DNA from: CAG-791 sp963629395
Lineage (GTDB): Bacteria; Bacillota; Clostridia; Lachnospirales; Lachnospiraceae
DNA: 57,354 nt
Direction: 5' to 3'
Assembly (NCBI GenBank): GCA_963629395.1
Contig: CAVGIV010000008.1
Span: 1-57,354 of the forward strand
Shown piece after piece: positions 8,449 to 16,333 of this stretch (positions within the stretch are counted from its first letter, which is position 1; each line of letters begins with the position of its first letter). Both the position numbers and the translations under genes were made by a program. The notes beneath the pieces were generated by a model, which was not told the DNA's origin, made no database searches, and saw nothing but the letters and a program-made list of their open reading frames with translations.

Positions 8449-9570
8449 CTACAGGCTGTAGCGCTCCCCCTTCTCTTCCACAACGATGCGGATTCCGTTT
8501 TCCCCTTTGTAGTACGCGTTGGCTCGAATCGTGCTGCCGGATTCAACAATGCAATTTTCAATGTAGGCATTATCACCGATATAGACGTCGTTAAGAATCA
8601 GTGAATTGCGGATCACACAATGATTTCCCACATATACCTGCTGGAACAGCACAGAGTCCTCAATGTCACCGTTGACAATGCATCCGCTGGAAAGCAGGCT
8701 GTTATGTACGTTTACACCCACGTTAAACTTGGCCGGCGGAAGGTCTGCCACCTTGGAATTCACACCTGGATATTCCTTGAAGAAGTAATTTCGTACCTCC
8801 GGCTTCAGAAAATCCATATTCATACGGAAATAATCATCCACCGAAGCAATGTTGCTCCAATAGGAGCTGATCTTGTATCCGTAGATTCGCTTCACATCCT
8901 TGTAGCGGATAAGAATGTCCTGCACGATGTCGAACCGGCCTTCTTCCTCGCTACGCTCAAGAAGCTCGATCAGTGCACGGCGCCGGATGACGTAAATTCC
9001 GCAGGAGATGGTCTTGGACTTTGCAACAATCGGTTTTTCCACAAATTCTGTGATGCGTCCGTCCCCGTCCATCGTTACCGTGCCGTAGCGTTCAACACTG
9101 GCATCCTCCGGCATATCCTTGCAGACAACCGTAATATCCGCCCGCTTTGCCACGTGATACTCCAGGACCTCACCGTAATCCATCTTGTAGACACAGTCCC
9201 CGGATGCAATGACTACATACGGCTCGTGGGAATTCTTCAGGAAGCTGATGTTCTGTGCAATGGCATCCGCAGTTCCGCGATACCAGTTCCCGTTCTCACT
9301 GGTGAAGGACGGTGTAAAAAGGAACATCCCTCCCTGTTTACGTCCGAAATCCCACCATTTGGAGGAGCTTAAATGCTCGTTCAGGCTTCGCGAATTATAC
9401 TGGGTGAGAACAGCCACCTTCTGCACCCTGGAATATTCCATATTCGTCAAAGCAAAATCTATACTGCGGAAGCTCCCTGCCACCGGCATCGCGCAGGCTG
9501 CCCGTTTTTTGGACAGCTCTCTCATGCGGTTGGAACGTCCACCCGCCAGAATGATTCCGATCGCTCTCAT
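8449..9570 (-). CDS. glgD: Glucose-1-phosphate adenylyltransferase regulatory-type subunit GlgD
   Basis: The 373-residue protein has a nucleotidyltransferase domain (about 1-240) and a C-terminal left-handed beta-helix of hexapeptide repeats. The loop LAGGRSNRMRELSKKRA replaces the GlgC loop LAGGRGSRLGILT, and the family's glucose-phosphate residues are altered. This is as in GlgD, which in Firmicutes forms a hetero-oligomer with GlgC and modulates ADP-glucose synthesis for glycogen. The first codon overlaps the glgC stop (ATGA), showing translational coupling and matched stoichiometry. Confidence 0.94.
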   Translation of the reverse strand: MRAIGIILAGGRSNRMRELSKKRAACAMPVAGSFRSIDFALTNMEYSRVQKVAVLTQYNSRSLNEHLSSSKWWDFGRKQGGMFLFTPSFTSENGNWYRGTADAIAQNISFLKNSHEPYVVIASGDCVYKMDYGEVLEYHVAKRADITVVCKDMPEDASVERYGTVTMDGDGRITEFVEKPIVAKSKTISCGIYVIRRRALIELLERSEEEGRFDIVQDILIRYKDVKRIYGYKISSYWSNIASVDDYFRMNMDFLKPEVRNYFFKEYPGVNSKVADLPPAKFNVGVNVHNSLLSSGCIVNGDIEDSVLFQQVYVGNHCVIRNSLILNDVYIGDNAYIENCIVESGSTIRANAYYKGENGIRIVVEEKGERYSL

Positions 9571-10841
9571 AACGCGCTTCCCTCCTTGTTTAGTGTCCGG
9601 CCGCTTTCAAGTCTGCCCTCCGGATAATCCTCCGCGGCGGTCTTGCCGTTCACCATTGCATTTTTTCCGATGGAAACGCCGGCCGGAACCTCCGTATCCT
9701 CCGCAATAACCGTCAGGCCGCTGCAGTAAATGTCCGGATTCGTCTCGTTGGGGATCTCTTCTCCCTCTCCAATCACCACATTTTCTCCAACGTGAGCCCT
9801 CTCAGCCACAATAGCCTTCTCCAGGCGGCATCCGGCATCAATTCTGGCGCCATTCATAATGATAGAATCACGAATCACAGCCCCCTCACCGATGACAACA
9901 TCGCTGCCAATAACCGATTGCTCCACCTCACCGTAAATCTCACTGCCGTCTCCTACGATGGAACGAAGTACCTTACTGGAAGGGCCGTAATACTGCGGCG
10001 GCAGCGACTCTACATTGGTATAGATCTTCCAATATTCCTCATACAGGTTGAATTCCGGAACGATGTCAATGAGCTGCATATTCGCTTCCCAGTAGGACGT
10101 CAGCGTACCAACATCCTTCCAGTAGCCGTTAAACTCATAGGCAAACAGCCGCTCGCCCTTATCTCTGCAATACGGAATGATGTGCTTGCCAAAATCAAGC
10201 CCGGGAGTATCCTTGTTGGTCTCCAGCGCCTCTTTAAATGCTTTCCAGGAGAAAATATAAATTCCCATGGATGCCAGATTGCTGCGAGGGTTGGCCGGCT
10301 TCTCTTCAAAATCTGTAATCTGCCGGTTTTCATCGGTAATCATGATGCCGAATCGCTTGGCCTCTTCCATCGGAACCGGCATAACAGCAATGGTCACGTC
10401 CGCATTATTCTCCTTGTGGAAGTCCAGCATGGATTCATAGTCCATCTTATAAATGTGATCGCCGGAAAGGATCAGAACATAGTCCGGATGGTAATTTTCC
10501 ATATAGCTCATGTTCTGATATATGGCGTTGGCCGTCCCGGTATACCACTCTGTCCCCGCGATCTTCTCATAGGGCGGAAGCACAGATACACCACCCGTCA
10601 GCTTGTCCAGATCCCACGGAATACCAATGCCGATATGTGTATTCAGCTTCAGCGGCATATACTGCGTCAACACTCCCACGGTATCCACCCCGGAATTAAT
10701 GCAGTTGCTCAGGGGAAAATCGATGATTCGATATTTACCCCCAAAGGGAACTGCAGGCTTTGCCATCTTGGATGTAAGAATGCCAAGACGGCTGCCGCGG
10801 CCTCCTGCCAGCAGCATCGCTATCATTTCCTTCTTGATCAT
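9567..10841 (-). CDS. glgC: Glucose-1-phosphate adenylyltransferase catalytic subunit GlgC
   Basis: The 424-residue enzyme makes ADP-glucose from glucose-1-phosphate and ATP, the committed step of glycogen synthesis. The LAGGRGSRLGILT nucleotide loop, KPAVPFGGKYR and a C-terminal hexapeptide beta-helix are visible. I choose ATG 10841 because GAGGTGATC lies about 7 bases upstream; the GTG codons at 10850 and 10844 sit inside or too close to that site. It is first in the glgC-glgD-spoVG unit and transcribed divergently from murC. Confidence 0.95.
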   Translation of the reverse strand: MIKKEMIAMLLAGGRGSRLGILTSKMAKPAVPFGGKYRIIDFPLSNCINSGVDTVGVLTQYMPLKLNTHIGIGIPWDLDKLTGGVSVLPPYEKIAGTEWYTGTANAIYQNMSYMENYHPDYVLILSGDHIYKMDYESMLDFHKENNADVTIAVMPVPMEEAKRFGIMITDENRQITDFEEKPANPRSNLASMGIYIFSWKAFKEALETNKDTPGLDFGKHIIPYCRDKGERLFAYEFNGYWKDVGTLTSYWEANMQLIDIVPEFNLYEEYWKIYTNVESLPPQYYGPSSKVLRSIVGDGSEIYGEVEQSVIGSDVVIGEGAVIRDSIIMNGARIDAGCRLEKAIVAERAHVGENVVIGEGEEIPNETNPDIYCSGLTVIAEDTEVPAGVSIGKNAMVNGKTAAEDYPEGRLESGRTLNKEGSAL

Positions 10842-10899
10842 CACGATCACCTCAGTGCTGTCTGTATTTGCCTATGGGTGTTCTCCCATCGGCCAGTAC

Positions 10900-10905
10900 A
10901 GTATA
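10900..10905 (-). promoter_or_regulatory. Possible glgC -10 box
   Basis: TATACT on the minus strand lies about 60 bp before the glgC start, with no convincing -35 partner. A small hairpin ATGGG/CCCAT (10874-10889) lies between it and the gene. The rest of the 10851-11176 spacer holds the murC promoter and a palindrome and no gene. Confidence 0.35.
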
Positions 10906-11066
10906 GCACAGCAGGACATAGAATAAAAGGAATTTCCGACGCGTAATTGTGCTTAATATCCAAGTTTTATGTTTTTGTAGCCGCTTGTTTTGTATAGATT
11001 TATCCAGTAGTGTTCAGCCTCTTCTGAATCGCAAGGCATTTATCACAACCCATTCTGTTCACACAG

Positions 11067-11081
11067 CATGGCAGTGCCATG
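11067..11081. promoter_or_regulatory. 15-bp perfect palindrome upstream of the murC promoter
   Basis: CATGGCA-G-TGCCATG is a perfect odd-length palindrome ending 11 bp before the murC -35. Its position fits an activator or repressor operator. No known regulator consensus was recognised. Confidence 0.4.
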
Positions 11082-11092
11082 CCTGCATTCGT

Positions 11093-11121
11093 TTGCAGTT
11101 GTCTTCCGTCTCTCCTATAAT
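11093..11121 (+). promoter_or_regulatory. SigA-type promoter of murC
   Basis: TTGCAG (11093-11098), a 17-bp spacer and a perfect TATAAT (11116-11121). A short leader hairpin GTCGCC-TCC-GGCGAC (about 11138-11152) and an AAAGGA ribosome binding site follow before ATG 11177. Confidence 0.8.
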
Positions 11122-11176
11122 ATGAAGTAAAAAAATCCGTCGCCTCCGGCGACACCCAAAAGCGAAAGGACATCCT

Positions 11177-12580
11177 ATGTATCAGGTTGATTTTTCACAT
11201 CCGATTTCCGTCTTCTTCTGTGGAATCGGCGGTATTTCCATGAGCGGCCTTGCAGAAATTCTGGCAAGTCGAGGATTCTTGGTTTCCGGATCAGACCGCA
11301 GTGCTTCTCCTATCACGAAGGAGCTGGAGAAGCAGGGCATTCATGTATGCATCGGCCAGAAGGCAGAGAACATTACATCCGATCTTGACCTTGTAATCTT
11401 TACTGCTGCCATTCACCCAGATAATCCCGAATACCAGAAAACTCTGGCTCTTAACATTCCGCATCTTACAAGAGCAGAGCTTCTCGGAGAGATTATGCGC
11501 AACTACGGTTGCCCGGTTGCTGTAGCCGGTACACACGGCAAGACGACCACAACCTCTATGATTTCCGAAATTCTTTTGTCCGCCGATGACGATCCGACGA
11601 TTTCTGTTGGAGGAATTTTAAAATCCATTGGCGGAAACGTACGAGTGGGGCATTCGGATTATTTTGTCGCAGAGGCCTGTGAATATACCAACAGCTTTCT
11701 GTCGCTGCTGCCGAAAATCGGCATCATTCTGGATATCGATGCAGATCATCTGGACTTTTTTAAGGACCTTGATGATATCCGGCATTCCTTCCGCAGATTT
11801 GCGGAGCTGATTCCTTCTGACGGAACGCTGATTATTAACAGCGATATCGAGAATTACGAGGAACTGATCGCAGGACTCACCTGCAGCATCATCACCTTCG
11901 GCAGTGACAGGAATCGCAGCGACTACTACCCGGTTCACATTCACTACGACGATGCCGCACACGCCTCTTTCACCTGCTGCCGGCACATTAAGACCGGCGG
12001 TCATACGCAGCTGATTACTCTGGGCGTCCCGGGGGAGCACAACGTATACAATTCCCTGGCTGCTATCGCCGCTGCCGATCTCATCGGCGTAGACCGCGGC
12101 CACACAGCTAAGGCGCTTGCCGGCTTTGCCGGAACAGATCGGCGTTTTGAATACAAGGGGACAATGGACGGTGTCACAATTATCGATGACTATGCACATC
12201 ACCCGACGGAGATTCGCGCCACACTGACAGCAGCTGCCAACATTGCACATGACCGCATTATCTGCATTTTCCAGCCGCATACCTACACCAGGACAAAGGC
12301 CCTGCTGGACGATTTTGCAAGTGCTCTTACGCTTGCAGATATCGTGGTCCTCGCTGACATCTATGCCGCCAGAGAAACCGACACTCTCGGCATCAGCTCG
12401 CAGACACTGGCCGATAAGATACTCGCCCTCGGAAAGGAAGATGTATTCTATTTTCCGGATTTTGACAAAATCCAGAATTTTGTCCGAAAAAATTGCCGAA
12501 AAGGCGATTTGTTGATAACCATGGGTGCCGGAAACGTGACAGATATCGGCCCCGCGCTGCTTTCTTCGTCCAAAGACTGA
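11177..12580 (+). CDS. murC: UDP-N-acetylmuramate--L-alanine ligase
   Basis: The 467-residue cytoplasmic ligase adds L-alanine to UDP-MurNAc, the first amino-acid step of peptidoglycan precursor synthesis. The N-terminal Rossmann domain has GIGGISMSGLA, the Mur ATP loop GTHGKTTTT lies near residues 118-126, the central domain has EACEY and DIDADHLD, and the C-terminal domain has DDYAHHPTEI. Length and motif order are normal. It has its own promoter and a strong terminator, so it is monocistronic. Confidence 0.97.
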   Translation: MYQVDFSHPISVFFCGIGGISMSGLAEILASRGFLVSGSDRSASPITKELEKQGIHVCIGQKAENITSDLDLVIFTAAIHPDNPEYQKTLALNIPHLTRAELLGEIMRNYGCPVAVAGTHGKTTTTSMISEILLSADDDPTISVGGILKSIGGNVRVGHSDYFVAEACEYTNSFLSLLPKIGIILDIDADHLDFFKDLDDIRHSFRRFAELIPSDGTLIINSDIENYEELIAGLTCSIITFGSDRNRSDYYPVHIHYDDAAHASFTCCRHIKTGGHTQLITLGVPGEHNVYNSLAAIAAADLIGVDRGHTAKALAGFAGTDRRFEYKGTMDGVTIIDDYAHHPTEIRATLTAAANIAHDRIICIFQPHTYTRTKALLDDFASALTLADIVVLADIYAARETDTLGISSQTLADKILALGKEDVFYFPDFDKIQNFVRKNCRKGDLLITMGAGNVTDIGPALLSSSKD

Positions 12581-12583
12581 TAT

Positions 12584-12687
12584 TTATCCACGCTGTCCAC
12601 ATCCCTCTGGAGCAAAGAGGGTGTGGACAACTTTTTTGTGTTTTTCGCGGTTCGGGCATCTTATTCCCGTTATCCACATTATCCACA
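12584..12687 (+). promoter_or_regulatory. Cluster of DnaA-box-like 9-mers
   Basis: Two perfect TTATCCACA boxes are directly adjacent (12670-12678, 12679-12687). Near matches are TTATCCACG at 12584-12592, CTGTCCACA at 12593-12601 and TTGTCCACA on the minus strand at 12622-12630. The cluster precedes the promoter of the dnaD/dnaI-type primosome genes. It may bind DnaA to control that operon or to titrate DnaA. I see no AT-rich unwinding element or dnaA/dnaN nearby, so I do not call it oriC. Confidence 0.55.
12593..12640 (+). terminator. murC terminator with DnaA-box-like stem
   Basis: CTGTCCACA-CCCTCT pairs with AGAGGG-TGTGGACA across a short loop and is followed by ACTTTTTTGTGTTTTT. The stem arms themselves resemble DnaA boxes (see the cluster feature). 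Confidence 0.88.
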
Positions 12688-12744
12688 AATAAGAGGATGA
12701 AGCGCAGTCTCAGACACCCCGTTTTTTTCTGTTCAGTTTTACCA

Positions 12745-12773
12745 TTTTGGAGAAAAAGGCGCGATGCTATACT
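12745..12773 (+). promoter_or_regulatory. Candidate promoter of the dnaD operon
   Basis: A TATACT -10 (12768-12773) lies 17 bp after a weak TTTTGG -35. It would give a leader of about 215 nt carrying the hairpins annotated downstream. Confidence 0.5.
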
Positions 12774-12821
12774 CTCTCCTATCCTAGACAAGCGAATTTT
12801 GGTATCTGTTACTGTGAAAAT

Positions 12822-12974
12822 CCCGGACAGCGTCTGCGCATCTGTGCGAGCTTGCTTGCGCAGAGCGCAGACATTAGACGGGTTAGCATACATAAGTAAA
12901 CAGGGCGACAGCCCGGATTTCGAATGTATGCATCAGCTGCGAGAGTGTCGCAGACACGGAGCAGCTGATTTTTT
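12822..12974 (+). promoter_or_regulatory. Structured attenuator-like leader of dnaD
   Basis: Three consecutive structures. First, a stem CCCG (12822)/CGGG (12879) encloses GTCTGCGC/GCGCAGAC (12832-12872). Second, GCATACAT/ATGTATGC (12886-12931) encloses the tight GGGC-GACA-GCCC hairpin. Third, ATCAGCTGC/GCAGCTGAT (12932-12969) is followed by TTTTTT, a classical intrinsic terminator ending 20 bases before the dnaD ATG. The sequence CGCAGAC occurs both in hairpin 1 (12866) and in the terminator loop (12949), so the 5' arm GTCTGCG could pair with either. It matches no riboswitch class that I recognise. Confidence 0.6.
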
Positions 12975-12994
12975 ACGAGAAGAGGGGTTACATC

Positions 12995-13846
12995 ATGGGT
13001 GCATTTGCAATTTATAACAATCAGGCTATGGAATCTACGGTTATTTCCAATTTGTTTATTGATGAATATATGAAGGACGCCAATGATGCGCAGATCAAAA
13101 TCTACCTCTACCTTGTCCGCATGATGTCTGCCGGTCTTGCGACCAGCATGTCGGATATTGCCGACAAATTTAATCACACGGAAAAGGAAGTGCTTCGGTC
13201 TCTGCGTTACTGGGAACGGAAGGGACTCCTGACCCTGCAAATCGATGCCGCCGGAAATCTGGCCGGCATTTTCCTTCGCGAGCCTAAGGCTTCCGTTTCT
13301 CAGGAAAATCATCAGGTTATCTCCATTGCACCGATGCTGGCCGCAAATGCTGCCATAGATTCCTCTGCAAATGCCCCGGTCTCTGCCGCCCCGCCGATAC
13401 TTCCTGCAGCTGCTGCACCGCAGCCGGCTCGCCGCGAGCAGGGCAGCGATGTAACTGCCGAGCAGCTGGAAAGCTTTCAGCAAAGCGATGAAAGCCGCCA
13501 GCTGATGTTTGTTGTAGAGCAGTACATCGGAAAACCGCTGTCTGTACGCGAAGCGAAGACAATTTGCTTTATGTCGGATCAGCTCCACTTTTCAGACGAG
13601 CTGATTGATTATCTGGTAGAATACTGTGTCGGCCTTGGCAAAAAGGACTTCCGCTACATTGAAAAGGTTGCCCTTAACTGGGCAGAGGCCGGCATTTCCA
13701 CTGCTGAGCAGGCCAGGAAAAGTGTGCAGACACAAACGGCAAGGCGTGCCTCCAGGTCCGGCAAGAGTTCTGCACGTTCTTTCCAGAACTTCGAGAAATC
13801 CTCCTACAACATGGAGGAGCTGGAAAAGCAGCTGCTGCGCAACTAA
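12995..13846 (+). CDS. dnaD: DnaD-like primosome protein
   Basis: The 283-residue protein has an N-terminal winged-helix region (about 20-100: DAQIKIYLYLVRMM, then LRYWERKGLL). An Ala/Pro-rich linker follows (about 105-155), then a C-terminal DnaD/DnaB2 domain (about 160-245) with the YIEKVALNW version of the YxxxIxxxW motif that binds single-stranded DNA. Such proteins help open origins and load the helicase during initiation or restart. ATG 12995 follows AGAGGGG. It sits in an operon with a DnaI-type loader 59 bp downstream, which supports the assignment. Confidence 0.88.
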   Translation: MGAFAIYNNQAMESTVISNLFIDEYMKDANDAQIKIYLYLVRMMSAGLATSMSDIADKFNHTEKEVLRSLRYWERKGLLTLQIDAAGNLAGIFLREPKASVSQENHQVISIAPMLAANAAIDSSANAPVSAAPPILPAAAAPQPARREQGSDVTAEQLESFQQSDESRQLMFVVEQYIGKPLSVREAKTICFMSDQLHFSDELIDYLVEYCVGLGKKDFRYIEKVALNWAEAGISTAEQARKSVQTQTARRASRSGKSSARSFQNFEKSSYNMEELEKQLLRN

Positions 13847-13849
13847 AGA

Positions 13850-13873
13850 AACATTGATTTAATCAGTGTTTTC
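13850..13873 (+). other. Hairpin between dnaD and the loader gene
   Basis: AAACATTGATT pairs with AATCAGTGTTT (one G-U pair) just after the dnaD stop, followed by a short T tract. It may be a weak terminator or a message-stabilising stem. Confidence 0.45.
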
Positions 13874-13905
13874 CAAGGAATCACAGAATTACAGGAGAGG
13901 CATCA

Positions 13906-14865
13906 TTGTCACTGCCAAGAGAAGACTACAACAAGCTAATGCTGGAATACAGCCAAACCCGGGACCGGCACCGCCGCGAGCTGGAGCTGCGCAGAAAGAG
14001 GGTATATGCCAAGCTTCCGCGGTATCAGGAGCTTGACAGGGAAATCCCGGAGATCTCTTATGCTTCTCTTCAGGAGAAGCTTTCCGGCGCAGAACCTTCC
14101 TTCTCTCTTCGGGAACGCCTTTCCGATATCTCAGCTCAAAAGGAAAAGCTCCTTACCGGTGCCGGCTTCCCCGCAGATTATCTTCAGCTGCAGTACGACT
14201 GTCCCGACTGTCAGGATACCGGTTATATTGATAATCAGAAATGCCATTGTTTTAAAAAAAAGGAATCCGCTATACTCTATCAGCAGTCTCATTTGGATCA
14301 GCTGCTGCGCACCAATCGCTTCGAGAACATGTCCGAGGAGTTCTACCACGGTGAGGATCTTGAACACTTCCGCCGCGCAGTAGATGTCTGCAGAAAATAT
14401 ATCCGGCGTTTTAATTCCGACTATGAAAATTTATTTTTCTATGGTACAGTCGGTGTCGGAAAATCCTTCCTGTCCATATGTACTGCGGGTGAACTGCTGA
14501 AGGCCGGACATTCTGTCTTGTATTTCAGTTCATCTTCTTTGTTTGAGACAATCTCCTCTTACATATTCGGGCAGGATAAGCGTTCAGAATATCAGCGCTT
14601 TCTGGAGGATCTGTACGGCTGTGAAGTACTCATCATTGATGATCTTGGTACCGAAATGACCAATAATTTCGTATCTACGCAGCTGTTTTCACTGTTGAAC
14701 GAGCGAGAGCTGCGCAGGCGCTCCACCATCATTTCGACAAATTTATCCTTACAGGAGCTGCGCGACCGGTATTCCGATCGTATTTTTTCGCGAATTACCA
14801 GCAGTTATACCATAATGAAGCTCACCGGCTCCGATATTCGCGTGAGCCGTAAAATGAAGCAATAA
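13906..14865 (+). CDS. dnaI: DnaC/DnaI-type helicase loader (AAA+ ATPase)
   Basis: The 319-residue protein loads the replicative helicase onto DNA. The N-terminal region is helical and followed by a zinc-type CPDC...CHC cluster (about 98-114), as in DnaI. The AAA+ domain has Walker A GTVGVGKS near 181-188, Walker B LIIDDLG, and a sensor region STNLS. The start is TTG 13906, preceded by AGGAGAGG at good spacing; no ATG in this position has a ribosome binding site. It is paired with dnaD in one unit, and its likely partner, DnaB, is encoded at 40216-41574. Confidence 0.9.
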   Translation: MSLPREDYNKLMLEYSQTRDRHRRELELRRKRVYAKLPRYQELDREIPEISYASLQEKLSGAEPSFSLRERLSDISAQKEKLLTGAGFPADYLQLQYDCPDCQDTGYIDNQKCHCFKKKESAILYQQSHLDQLLRTNRFENMSEEFYHGEDLEHFRRAVDVCRKYIRRFNSDYENLFFYGTVGVGKSFLSICTAGELLKAGHSVLYFSSSSLFETISSYIFGQDKRSEYQRFLEDLYGCEVLIIDDLGTEMTNNFVSTQLFSLLNERELRRRSTIISTNLSLQELRDRYSDRIFSRITSSYTIMKLTGSDIRVSRKMKQ

Positions 14866-14880
14866 ACTCATTCAGGATTG

Positions 14881-14906
14881 CCCGGAGGATGATTCATCCC
14901 TCCGGG
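14881..14906 (+). other. Strong hairpin between dnaI and prs
   Basis: CCCGGAGGATGA pairs with TTCATCCCTCCGGG. No T tract follows, and the stem sequesters a GGAGG that would otherwise serve the upstream ATG at 14908. This supports the prs start at 14947. Confidence 0.55.
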
Positions 14907-14946
14907 TATGCGCTGCAGGCAGTCTGGCCGCAGCAGAAAGGGCAAG

Positions 14947-16149
14947 ATGGAGAAGATCAGAAGACACGACAAACGTAAGCTTGAATCCATTCCTGTTGGT
15001 TCTCTTGGACTGGTCCCTGTGTCAGGATGTGAGGAAATCGGTAAGGAGATTGATTATTTTCTTACACAATGGCGTGCAGAACGAGAAAGTGAGCACAAGG
15101 ACAGCCTCGCGTTTAACGGCTATCAGCGACCGACATATATTGTAAATGTGGACCTCCCCCGATTTGGTACCGGCGAGGGCAAGGGCGTCATGAAGCAGTC
15201 TGTTCGCGGTATGGACCTCTACCTTCTTGTAGATGTAGTGAATTACAGCAAGACCTACCGCATGTTCGGTGAGATCAACCATATGTCTCCGGATGACCAT
15301 TATGCAAACCTTAAGCGTACCATTGCGGCGATCGGCGGCAAGGCAAGACGCATCACCGTTATTATGCCATATCTGTACGAAGGCCGGCAGCACAAGCGCT
15401 CCATGCGTGAATCGCTTGACTGCGCATTGGCCCTTCAGGAGCTGGTTCACATGGGCGTAGACAACATCATTACCTTCGATGCACATGATCCGCGTGTTCA
15501 GAACGCCATCCCCCTGTCCGGCTTCGATACAGTTCAGCCGGCTTACCAGTTTATTAAGGGTCTGCTCCGTCACGTAGAAGGATTGCAAATCGATGCACAG
15601 CACATGATGGTCATCAGCCCGGACGAGGGTGGCATGAAGCGTGCTGTATACACCGCAAACGTGCTCGGTCTCGATATGGGTATGTTCTACAAGCGCCGCG
15701 ACTACACACAGGTTGTTGACGGCCGTAATCCAATTCTGGCGCATGAATTCCTTGGTTCCTCCGTAGAGGGAAAAGACATGATCATCATTGATGACATGAT
15801 TTCCTCCGGCGAAAGCGTTCTTGAGGTTGCAAGAGGTCTGAAGCAGCGCAAGGCAGGACGGATTTTTGTCTTCGCAACCTTTGGACTGTTTACCAGCGGT
15901 CTGGAGAAATTCGACGAAGCCTATGAGAGCGGTTTGATTGACCGAATTCTCACAACAAACCTGATTTACCAACCGCAAGAGCTTTTGGAGCGCCCCTGGT
16001 ATATCAACTGCAGTATGAGCAAGTATATCGCTTACATCATAGATACTCTGAACCACGACAGTTCCATCGCAGATCTTTTGGATCCTTCCGCAAGAATCCA
16101 GAATCTCGTAGCTCGCTATCAGGAGGGCGGTCTGCATACGATTGCATAG
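14947..16149 (+). CDS. prs: Ribose-phosphate pyrophosphokinase (long clostridial form)
   Basis: The 400-residue protein makes PRPP from ribose-5-phosphate and ATP for nucleotide, NAD and His/Trp synthesis. It belongs to the long Lachnospiraceae-type lineage rather than the usual ~315-residue form. ESRQHKRS is replaced here by EGRQHKRS, followed by VISPDEGG and the PRPP loop IIDDMISSGES. ATG 14947 has AAAGGG upstream; the in-frame ATG at 14908 lies against a hairpin. PRPP links this gene functionally to pncB and upp in the same window. It ends at a strong terminator. Confidence 0.93.
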   Translation: MEKIRRHDKRKLESIPVGSLGLVPVSGCEEIGKEIDYFLTQWRAERESEHKDSLAFNGYQRPTYIVNVDLPRFGTGEGKGVMKQSVRGMDLYLLVDVVNYSKTYRMFGEINHMSPDDHYANLKRTIAAIGGKARRITVIMPYLYEGRQHKRSMRESLDCALALQELVHMGVDNIITFDAHDPRVQNAIPLSGFDTVQPAYQFIKGLLRHVEGLQIDAQHMMVISPDEGGMKRAVYTANVLGLDMGMFYKRRDYTQVVDGRNPILAHEFLGSSVEGKDMIIIDDMISSGESVLEVARGLKQRKAGRIFVFATFGLFTSGLEKFDEAYESGLIDRILTTNLIYQPQELLERPWYINCSMSKYIAYIIDTLNHDSSIADLLDPSARIQNLVARYQEGGLHTIA

Positions 16150-16150
16150 T

Positions 16151-16188
16151 AAAAAGGAAACGCTGATATACATCAGCGTTTCCTTTTT
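16151..16188. terminator. Intrinsic terminator after prs
   Basis: AAAAAGGAAACGCTGAT pairs perfectly with ATCAGCGTTTCCTTTTT around a 4-base loop. It begins right after the prs stop and can work in both directions. Confidence 0.93.
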
Positions 16189-16190
16189 CT

Positions 16191-16228
16191 CTCTGTTCAG
16201 CACCCGCCTGTTCCAATCGTGAATTGAC
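16191..16228 (+). repeat. Truncated three-hairpin element, copy E
   Basis: Starting at CTGTTCAGCACC (16193), the sequence follows the left end of copies A and B through CGTGAATTGAC and then stops where a palindromic insertion begins. After the insertion AATTGAC is repeated and continues TACTTATAG, comparable to TGCTTGCAG of intact copies for only a few bases. Only the first ~40 bp of the element therefore remain. Confidence 0.7.
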
Positions 16229-16327
16229 GTAACTGTTCAGAGCCAAGCAAATTTGCATAAAATGAGCGAGTAATGCTTGCATTAACGAGCACATTTTTGC
16301 AAATTTATTTGGCTCTGAACAGTTACA
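16229..16327. mobile_element. 98-bp palindromic MITE-like insertion with 7-bp direct repeats
   Basis: An 18-bp perfect terminal inverted repeat, GTAACTGTTCAGAGCCAA, spans 16229-16246 and 16309-16326. It encloses further nested stems: AAATTTGCA/TGCAAATTT and TAATGC/GCATTA. AATTGAC lies immediately before (16222-16228) and one base after (16328-16334), which looks like a 7-bp target duplication. The ends GTAACTGTTCAG match the outer ends of the three-hairpin elements. It encodes nothing, so any movement would need a transposase in trans. As RNA it could terminate transcription of the 871-residue gene. Confidence 0.7.
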
Positions 16328-16333
16328 AATTGA

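Noticed and set aside
12822..12974. Known riboswitch (c-di-GMP, T-box, purine, ZTP, preQ1) in the dnaD leader
   Set aside because: I compared conserved cores from memory and none fit; only the terminator architecture is shared.
12584..12990. Chromosomal origin (oriC)
   Set aside because: DnaA-box-like sites are present, but there is no dnaA, dnaN or rpmH neighbour and no AT-rich unwinding region.
15022..16203. Minus-strand open frame (393 codons) opposite prs
   Set aside because: It runs through the prs terminator palindrome and has no plausible start signal. prs is clear on the other strand.
16229..16327. A single CRISPR repeat or an integron attC site
   Set aside because: There is no spacer-repeat array and no cas or integrase gene. 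The structure is one long palindrome with flanking direct repeats.
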